Shown here: positions 5,904 to 6,600 of the stretch, one piece after another
How positions within the stretch are numbered: position 1 is the first letter of the stretch
Layout: every line of letters starts with the position of its first letter
NCBI GenBank assembly: GCA_029263945.1
Contig: JARIDM010000264.1
Location: 1-6,600, forward strand
DNA length: 6,600 nucleotides
Direction: 5' to 3'
DNA from: Sporosarcina sp.
GTDB lineage: Bacteria; Bacillota; Bacilli; Bacillales_A; Planococcaceae
Made by a program: the position numbers and the translations under genes
Notes under the pieces: generated by a model
The model's database searches: none
What the model saw: only the letters and a program-made list of their open reading frames with translations
Told to the model about the DNA's origin: nothing

Positions 5904-6600
5904 ATGTTGTTAAAGCTTGATTTACAATTTTTCGCAGGCGAAAAAACGGAGCGCGCAACCGATAAAAAACGTGAAGATTCCAGAAAAAAAGGACAAGTTT
6001 TAAAGAGTCAAGATGTAACGAGTGCAATTGGCTTGTTATCTGTTTTTTTATTTCTTTTTTTTGCATCAGGTTATATGCGTGAACGTTTCTTTACGTTTTT
6101 CACACATTCTTTTACGGAATATATAACGATTAAAGAATTTGATCCTGATAAAGCAATCATGATTTACATAGAAGTTTTAATTGATGCTGCATTTATTTTA
6201 TTACCGATCTTTTTAATTTCTGTCGTTGGGGCAGTCGTTGCAAATTTACTTCAAATCGGGATTCTGTTTACAACAGAACCGCTAAAGTTTGATTTGAAGA
6301 AAATTGATCCGATTAAAGGACTTAAACGGATTTTTTCGATACGAGCCATTGTAGAGTTATTAAAGTCGATCTTGAAAATTTCGTTCATCGGTTCGGTGAC
6401 CTTTTTGATTGTTTGGACAAACATTGATAAAGTCCTTGGATTAGCTTTTAAAACCCCGTGGGATTCACTATCCACAGTTGCACAATTAACCGCATTGATG
6501 GGGATTACCGCATCATTCACGTTATTGTTTATTTCGATTATTGACTATTTTTATCAGCGTTATGACTATGAAAAGAACCTGAAAATGTCAAAGCAAGACA
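5904..6600 (+). CDS. flhB: flagellar export switch protein FlhB, 5' part
   Basis: FlhB is the export gate component that switches secretion from rod/hook proteins to filament proteins through self-cleavage of a cytoplasmic NPTH motif. The reading frame is open from ATG 5904 to the window edge: 232 complete codons of an expected 360 or so. Seen: the N-terminal signature LQFFAGEKTERATDKKREDSRKKGQVLKSQD (residues 7-37); membrane helices at about 38-60, 93-120, and two more flanking residue 180; the conserved cytoplasmic loop DPIKGLKRIFSIRAIVELLKS beginning at D135; and DYFYQRYDYEKNLKMSKQD ending at residue 232, where the cytoplasmic domain begins. The NPTH cleavage site lies beyond the window and cannot be checked. 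TAGGAGG at 5889-5895, inside the end of fliR and 8 bases before the ATG, is a good ribosome binding site. The gene is cut by the window boundary, not broken. Confidence 0.96.
   Translation, partial: MLLKLDLQFFAGEKTERATDKKREDSRKKGQVLKSQDVTSAIGLLSVFLFLFFASGYMRERFFTFFTHSFTEYITIKEFDPDKAIMIYIEVLIDAAFILLPIFLISVVGAVVANLLQIGILFTTEPLKFDLKKIDPIKGLKRIFSIRAIVELLKSILKISFIGSVTFLIVWTNIDKVLGLAFKTPWDSLSTVAQLTALMGITASFTLLFISIIDYFYQRYDYEKNLKMSKQD

Noticed and set aside
6251..6520. 89-residue open frame on the minus strand near the right edge.
   Set aside because: It is antisense to the conserved FlhB membrane domain and has no recognisable features.

Overview
The window is a run of flagellar and chemotaxis genes, all on the + strand, with the gene order of the long fla/che operon of Bacillales: swrD(flbD)-fliL-fliM-fliY-cheY-fliO(fliZ)-fliP-fliQ-fliR-flhB. 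The moderately AT-rich base composition, strong AGGAGG-type ribosome binding sites, the presence of FliY (CheC-like domains fused to a FliN-like domain), cheY sitting between fliY and fliO, and the very close protein resemblance to Bacillus subtilis homologues as I remember them all point to a motile Gram-positive rod of the Bacillaceae/Planococcaceae type. The GC-rich intergenic repeat at the left edge is of a kind I associate with that group (Sporosarcina, Planococcus, Lysinibacillus and relatives). The genus cannot be fixed from this window.

Layout. Bases 1-194 are non-coding as far as I can see. They hold a structured GC-rich repeat (about 36-151), then an AT-rich stretch with a weak candidate promoter. 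Bases 195-237 are the swrD translation initiation region, where a GC-rich hairpin lies between a strong Shine-Dalgarno sequence and the conserved ATG. From there to the right edge the genes are packed almost without gaps (overlaps of 8-14 bases or gaps of 1-23 bases), with no terminator visible, so they are probably co-transcribed and in several places translationally coupled. flhB runs off the right edge.

How the genes work together. SwrD and FliL act on or near the stator and motor, influencing torque. FliM and FliY form the cytoplasmic switch (C-ring), and both carry the N-terminal EI(D/E)ALL peptide that binds phosphorylated CheY. CheY is the response regulator that sets rotation direction, and FliY also carries CheC-type phosphatase motifs expected to remove its phosphate. 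FliO, FliP, FliQ, FliR and FlhB are the membrane core of the flagellar type III export gate: FliP/Q/R form the pore, FliO helps FliP assemble, and FlhB controls substrate class.

The coding part is an ordinary, intact flagellar operon and I do not see a new gene system in it. The part most worth a second look is the first 240 bases: an intergenic repeat inside an operon, and a hairpin that may bridge the swrD ribosome binding site to its start codon.
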